Positions 60,225-64,000 of a DNA stretch of 64,000 bases are shown here, piece by piece. Below the pieces are notes generated by a model that was not told the DNA's origin, made no database searches, and worked only from the letters and a program-made list of their open reading frames with translations. Numbering within the stretch: the stretch's first letter is position 1; each line of letters starts with the position of its first letter. Source of the stretch: an uncultured Bacteroidales bacterium. Its GTDB lineage: Bacteria; Bacteroidota; Bacteroidia; Bacteroidales; UBA932. The position numbers were made by a program, and so were the translations under genes. The stretch covers positions 54,543 through 118,542 of the forward strand of contig ONSU01000007.1 in the NCBI GenBank assembly GCA_900320545.1. The letters are read 5' to 3'.

Positions 60225-60798
60225 ACTGAAACTTCTCACCGACGGATTCATCAAGAACAATCCGACCTTTGTGCTGCTGCTCGGCATGTGCCCGACGCTC
60301 GCCACGACGACTTCGGCCGTCAACGGCCTCAGCATGGGTCTCGCCACGCTTTTCGTGCTGGTGCTGTCGAACATCGTGATCTCGCTCATCGCTCCGGTGA
60401 CGCCCGACAAGGTCCACATTCCCGTGTACATCGTCGTCATCGCGTCCTTCGTGACCCTGCTGCAGTTCATCATGCAGGCCTATACGCCCTCGATGTACGA
60501 GACCCTCGGCCTGTTCATCCCGCTGATCGTCGTCAACTGCATCGTCCTCGGCCGGGCCGAGGCGTTCGCCAGCAAGAACGGCGTCTGGGCTTCCACCCTC
60601 GACGGCATCGGTGTCGGCCTCGGGTTCACCCTGTCGCTGACCGTCCTCGGCGCCGTGCGGGAGATGCTCGGCAGCGGCTCCATCTTCGGCTGGAAATTCA
60701 TCACCGGCGACGGTATGCTGGCCTTCGTGATGGCTCCGGGCGCTTTCCTCTGCCTCGGCTATCTGATGGTCCTGTTCAACAAAATCGCAAAAAAATAG
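60217..60798 (+). CDS. rnfE: Rnf complex subunit RnfE
   Basis: A 193-residue polytopic subunit. ATG 60217 is preceded by GAAGGAGGAC, a good Shine-Dalgarno match, so an upstream ATG at 60157 is not needed. Motifs: GFIKNNPTFVLLLGMCPTLA, FIPLIVVNCIVLGRAEAFA (conserved cysteine) and GVGLGFTLSLTVLGAVREMLG. RnfE and RnfA are related and carry the membrane Fe-S centre between them. Confidence 0.96.
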   Translation: MSKLKLLTDGFIKNNPTFVLLLGMCPTLATTTSAVNGLSMGLATLFVLVLSNIVISLIAPVTPDKVHIPVYIVVIASFVTLLQFIMQAYTPSMYETLGLFIPLIVVNCIVLGRAEAFASKNGVWASTLDGIGVGLGFTLSLTVLGAVREMLGSGSIFGWKFITGDGMLAFVMAPGAFLCLGYLMVLFNKIAKK

Positions 60799-60804
60799 GT
60801 CGCT

Positions 60805-61407
60805 ATGGAATACTTTCTGATTATCATCTCGGCGATTTTCGTCAACAACATCGTCCTGGCGCAGTTCCTCGGCATATGCCCCTTCCTCGGCGTGTCGTCG
60901 AAACTTTCGACCGCGACCGGCATGTCGGGCGCCGTCTGCTTCGTCATCACCCTCGCCACCCTGGTGACCTTCCTCCTGAACAAATACCTCCTGGTGCCGT
61001 TCGAACTGGAATTCCTCCAGACCATCGCCTTCATCCTCGTGATCGCGGCCCTCGTGCAGATGGTGGAGATCGTGCTGAAGAAGATCAGCCCGTCGCTCTA
61101 TGCGGCCCTCGGCATCTTCCTTCCGCTCATCACGACCAACTGCGCCGTGCTCGGCGTCGCCCTCAACGTAGTGACGAAGCAGTTCACCTTCGGCGAGGCG
61201 GCCCATTGGCTCAACCTCGGCGAATCGATGGTCTACGCCTTCGCCACCTCGCTCGGCTACGGGCTCGCGATGGTCATCTTCGCCGGCCTCCGGGAGCATC
61301 TCGCGATGAATGATGTGCCGAAGGCCTTCAAGGGTGTTCCGATCGCGCTGATCACCGTCGGCATCCTGGCGATGGCCTTTATGGGCTTCAGTGGAATGGT
61401 TAAATAA
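60805..61407 (+). CDS. rnfA: Rnf complex subunit RnfA
   Basis: A 200-residue polytopic subunit. [39 protein letters not shown] and [15 protein letters not shown] supply the conserved cysteines. It completes the gene order B-C-D-G-E-A, starting 6 bp after rnfE. Confidence 0.96.
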   Translation: MEYFLIIISAIFVNNIVLAQFLGICPFLGVSSKLSTATGMSGAVCFVITLATLVTFLLNKYLLVPFELEFLQTIAFILVIAALVQMVEIVLKKISPSLYAALGIFLPLITTNCAVLGVALNVVTKQFTFGEAAHWLNLGESMVYAFATSLGYGLAMVIFAGLREHLAMNDVPKAFKGVPIALITVGILAMAFMGFSGMVK

Positions 61408-61415
61408 GTCTTGCT

Positions 61416-61946
61416 ATGAAACGGATGATTGTCGCCCTTGTCGGGCTTGTCGTACTCGGCGCCGCGGCTGCCGCCCAGCCCCGCGCCATCGGTGTCCGCG
61501 CCGGCTGGTCCGGCGAACTCAGTTTCCAGTATACCACCCACGAGTATCAGTTCCTGCAAGTGGATCTGGGTTGCCTGAACTGGGGCGATAATCACAATGG
61601 TTTCCGTACCACCATAACCTACAATTTCATCTTTTCCCAGCCGCAGTGGACCGCGCGCGGGGAATGGGCCTGGTATGCTGGCCCCGGTGCGATGCTTGGC
61701 GTGATGCATACGCAACCGTACAACCGGTGCAAAGATGGAGCACCGGTGGATGCGCACAATTATTTTCTCGCTGCCGTTGCACCGGTTTTCGGTCTGGAAT
61801 ATACGTTCTGGTTTCCGCTCCAGTTATCCCTGGATATCCGTCCGCCGATTGGGGCGCAGATCGGCCCCGGGCCGGACGCGGGTTTTTTTTGGGATGGCAT
61901 AATATTTGGTTTCATCCCGGTGCTTGCAATCAGATACCGATTCTAG
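61416..61946 (+). CDS. Exported protein, possible small outer-membrane barrel
   Basis: A 176-residue protein with a signal peptide (AAAAQ). The mature part alternates aromatic/Gly strands (AIGVRAGWSGELSFQYTT; TTITYNFIFSQPQWTARGEWAWY) and ends AIRYRF, the C-terminal pattern of outer-membrane beta-barrels. It follows rnfA by 8 bp but is probably unrelated to Rnf. I recognise no family. One base separates it from the next gene start. Confidence 0.65.
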   Translation: MKRMIVALVGLVVLGAAAAAQPRAIGVRAGWSGELSFQYTTHEYQFLQVDLGCLNWGDNHNGFRTTITYNFIFSQPQWTARGEWAWYAGPGAMLGVMHTQPYNRCKDGAPVDAHNYFLAAVAPVFGLEYTFWFPLQLSLDIRPPIGAQIGPGPDAGFFWDGIIFGFIPVLAIRYRF

Positions 61947-61947
61947 A

Positions 61948-62946
61948 ATGAAGAATTTTTTCGTTGCCCTTCTGGCACTCAGCTTTTTCCCGCTTCTCGC
62001 GTTTTCGCAGGAACTCCGTTACAATTACAAGACCGGCGGGATTACCCGCGTTTCCACTGAATATGAATTCGTCCAGACCGGGGAGGGGGACCAGCACCCC
62101 CTCTGGATGCGGCTCGAATACGTCAAGTTCAAGGACGGGAGCGTGTCGTATGTCCTTTACCTTAACTTCGAGGAGAAGAAGGCCGTCAACATCCCCAAGG
62201 GTGTCCGGATCGCCGTAACCCCTTCGGACGGCGGCAAAATCATCAACGCCGACCAGATGTATGTCCAGAAAGGCAACAAGCACGCCTTTACCTCCGGGAA
62301 GGGGCGGGTTTACTGGAACCGTGCCCAGTATATGTTCGACGCGCCCGATATGCAGCGGATGGTAAAGGGGGTCAAGGCCCTGGATGTGATCACCGGCTGG
62401 AATGCGGAGGATTATCTCCAGATCCAGTATTCTTCCAACCAGCTCGGCAAGGTGCTCGCCTCCCATTACAATGCTGTCAACGCAGCCGCGTCTTCCGCCG
62501 TCGCCATCGCCGCTTCCGGCATTCTGGACTACGACAGCAAACCTACGGCGCTCACCATCAAGGCCAAGCCCAATGTCGCGACGGGCGGGACGTTCAAGTA
62601 CAATGTCGCGGTGACCTATCTTTATTATAAGGGCACCAACACCGAGGATGTCGAACTGGAGTTCCAGATCGGCACCGAGAAGGAGTACCGCATCCATCTC
62701 TCGACGCCGGTCGTCTTCGAGCTCGGCGGCGGAGAGAAACTTGTCCTTGAGCAGGCCCGCGAGGATATAAGCCGTGTCGTCGTTTACCCGACCCTCGCCC
62801 AGGTCCGCAAGATGATGGCCAAGGGCGTCAGGGCCGTGACATACACGACCTCTGAAGGCGCTTTTACGGATACTTTTTCCGGCGCGTCCTATACGGAAGC
62901 CCTTTCGAAGGGCTACCAGACGGTGATGTCCGTGGCGGAGCGTTGA
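61948..62946 (+). CDS. Exported protein of unknown function
   Basis: A 332-residue protein (start at MKNFFVALLALSFFPLLAFSQ, signal peptide; ATG 61948). Content: RLEYVKFKDGSVSYVLYLNFEEKKAVNIPKGVRI and a beta-rich C-terminus with VVYPTLAQVRKMMAKGVRAV. No catalytic or lipobox motif. The pattern looks like a periplasmic or outer-membrane-associated beta protein. The previous gene ends 1 bp before it, so they likely form a pair. Confidence 0.65.
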   Translation: MKNFFVALLALSFFPLLAFSQELRYNYKTGGITRVSTEYEFVQTGEGDQHPLWMRLEYVKFKDGSVSYVLYLNFEEKKAVNIPKGVRIAVTPSDGGKIINADQMYVQKGNKHAFTSGKGRVYWNRAQYMFDAPDMQRMVKGVKALDVITGWNAEDYLQIQYSSNQLGKVLASHYNAVNAAASSAVAIAASGILDYDSKPTALTIKAKPNVATGGTFKYNVAVTYLYYKGTNTEDVELEFQIGTEKEYRIHLSTPVVFELGGGEKLVLEQAREDISRVVVYPTLAQVRKMMAKGVRAVTYTTSEGAFTDTFSGASYTEALSKGYQTVMSVAER

Positions 62947-62947
62947 C

Positions 62948-62973
62948 AGATTCCCGGGACGCCCGGGAATGAC
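62948..62973. repeat. Dispersed palindromic repeat, copy 8
   Basis: 9-bp arms ATTCCCGGG (62950-62958) and CCCGGGAAT (62962-62970) flank loop ACG, followed by GAC. It lies directly after the preceding stop codon. Confidence 0.8.
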
Positions 62974-62983
62974 ACGAAAAATG

Positions 62984-62991
62984 TAAATTTG
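62984..62991 (+). promoter_or_regulatory. Promoter -7 element of the last gene
   Basis: TAAATTTG matches TAnnTTTG. The start codon is about 80 bp downstream. The -33 partner is not clear. Confidence 0.5.
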
Positions 62992-63072
62992 TAACCAGTT
63001 TAACCGGTCGCCCTTGGCTGGAGTACCTCCGTTTGGGATCTCTCCACGGATATCCCGACCCTGAAATAATTC

Positions 63073-64000
63073 ATGGTGATGGAAGGGAAATTATTATTAC
63101 TCATGCTTTTACCTGCGCTGCTCCTCCTGCCCTCCTGCAACGGCGGAGGAGCGGGCGACGACAATGTGCCGGAGCCGTATATCGGGAGCGTTACGACTGA
63201 ATTTGAAGGCAACAAGGTCGTAGCCGGAAAACCCGTAACCTTGAACGGGGTCAATTTCAGCCCTGTCGCCAAGGATAACAAGGTTGTCTACGGCGTGGGG
63301 CTGGACGAAACCGCCCTTCCGGTCAGCGAGGCGTCCGAAGACCGTCTGGTCTTCACGGCTCCGACGGTCGGGCAGAACCAGCTCAGGATCCGCGTTTCGG
63401 TCAGGAAAAAGTATTCCAACGCCGTGACGCTGGTCTATACCGAGGTCCCGGGTCCGGAGGATCCGGAAGAGCCCTGGGACGACACGCCGACCATCAGCCT
63501 TCCGGAGGCGACGACGGTAACGCTTCGGGAAGGGGTTGAATGGACCCTGTTCCATGGACAATGGGAGGGCCAGTGGCGCAATATCAACATTGTCCGCACC
63601 CGGCTCAATGGGCACAACCACCTGGGGATGTACTTCAATTATTCGGATGCCAGTCTGCTGTATCTCGACCAGAAGTGTGAGTATATGGATGCCATTGCCG
63701 GAACGAACGGGCCGATGGCCTGCTGCCAGTATGCCAAGGTGGACGGAGTTGTCAAGCATGGTCCTACGGAGACGAGCGAATGGATCGCCAACTGCGCGCT
63801 GACCATCGACGGCGATGTCGTGGACATCGTGAAGGTGACCGACGATGACGGTGAATCCGCCAACGACACCGCCTACTTCAGGGTGCTGCAGGATCTTCCG
63901 TACATCTCGCTCAACATTACGAACCAGACGCTCACCATCAAGGACCAGGTACAGCTTGGCTTCGTGGCTATCGATACCCTCGGCGAGATCGTGGGCTACG
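63073..64000 (+). CDS. IPT/TIG lipoprotein, possible phosphodiester glycosidase-like domain (3' partial)
   Basis: A reading frame starting at ATG 63073 (or ATG 63079) and still open at the end of the window, about 309 residues visible. It has a lipobox (LLPSC, Cys22) and an IPT/TIG-like Ig domain (residues about 40-125, NGVNFSPVAKDNKVVYGVG). A second part follows with INIVRTRLNG, LYLDQKCEYMDAIAGTNGP and VKHGPTETSEWIAN. This second part loosely resembles NAGPA (phosphodiester glycosidase) openings, where 'A-x-x-NGG' lies near the active site, but the match is weak. The C-terminal end is missing. Confidence 0.6.
   Translation, partial: MVMEGKLLLLMLLPALLLLPSCNGGGAGDDNVPEPYIGSVTTEFEGNKVVAGKPVTLNGVNFSPVAKDNKVVYGVGLDETALPVSEASEDRLVFTAPTVGQNQLRIRVSVRKKYSNAVTLVYTEVPGPEDPEEPWDDTPTISLPEATTVTLREGVEWTLFHGQWEGQWRNINIVRTRLNGHNHLGMYFNYSDASLLYLDQKCEYMDAIAGTNGPMACCQYAKVDGVVKHGPTETSEWIANCALTIDGDVVDIVKVTDDDGESANDTAYFRVLQDLPYISLNITNQTLTIKDQVQLGFVAIDTLGEIVGY

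Overview
The window is a stretch of chromosome from a GC-rich member of the Bacteroidota, most likely order Bacteroidales from a gut or rumen lineage. The evidence is: SusC/SusD proteins; two further TonB-dependent receptors; many Cys-anchored lipoproteins with BACON or FISUMP-like domains; gliding/type IX secretion (T9SS) relatives (GldH, a PorV/PorQ-like barrel, a T9SS C-terminal domain); an Rnf complex; and repeated use of the Bacteroidota promoter pattern TTTG-N17-20-TAnnTTTG. No phage, transposase, integrase or CRISPR array is visible. Only one stretch over 300 bp lacks a gene (50644-51200).

Region by region. 1-5931 (+) carries housekeeping genes: ricT (5' end outside the window), gldH, trmB, a small lipoprotein, miaA, smpB and metK. 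6069-20941 (+) is a surface locus in two probable transcription units. It holds an Oar-like TonB receptor, two OB-fold/BACON lipoproteins, a lipoprotein NucA-type nuclease, an exported endonuclease/exonuclease/phosphatase protein, a second TonB receptor and a DUF5689 lipoprotein. I read it as a candidate extracellular nucleic-acid (or phosphodiester) scavenging system. 20993-29300 holds an M3 peptidase, manA (-), rnr-recO (+), a DUF2207/LemA pair (-) and a short histone H1-like gene (-), followed by tRNA-Ser(GGA).

29649-42754 (-) is a second surface region. A SusC-SusD-Calx-beta lipoprotein-lipoprotein operon is followed by an independently promoted four-gene unit: BACON/FISUMP lipoprotein, small exported protein, S8 serine protease with T9SS tail, PorV-like barrel. 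With no glycosidase present, it looks more like a protein/peptide-use locus than a glycan locus. 43031-48776 (-) is an alaS operon whose second gene is an unusual in-frame fusion of an LptF/LptG permease to methionyl-tRNA formyltransferase, followed by thiamine pyrophosphokinase. 48931-50643 (-) is an OmpA-family protein. Between it and the M23 peptidase lies a 102-bp tandem repeat array carrying promoter-like boxes.

51201-62946 (+) runs from the M23 peptidase through a MerR regulator, Nif3-like protein, coiled-coil zinc-ribbon protein and dnaB into a complete rseC-rnfBCDGEA cluster (ion-pumping ferredoxin:NAD oxidoreductase), then two uncharacterised exported proteins. The window ends inside an IPT/TIG lipoprotein that may carry a phosphodiester-glycosidase-like domain. 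A family of at least eight short intergenic palindromes (ATTCC(C)GG arms) is scattered over the whole window.
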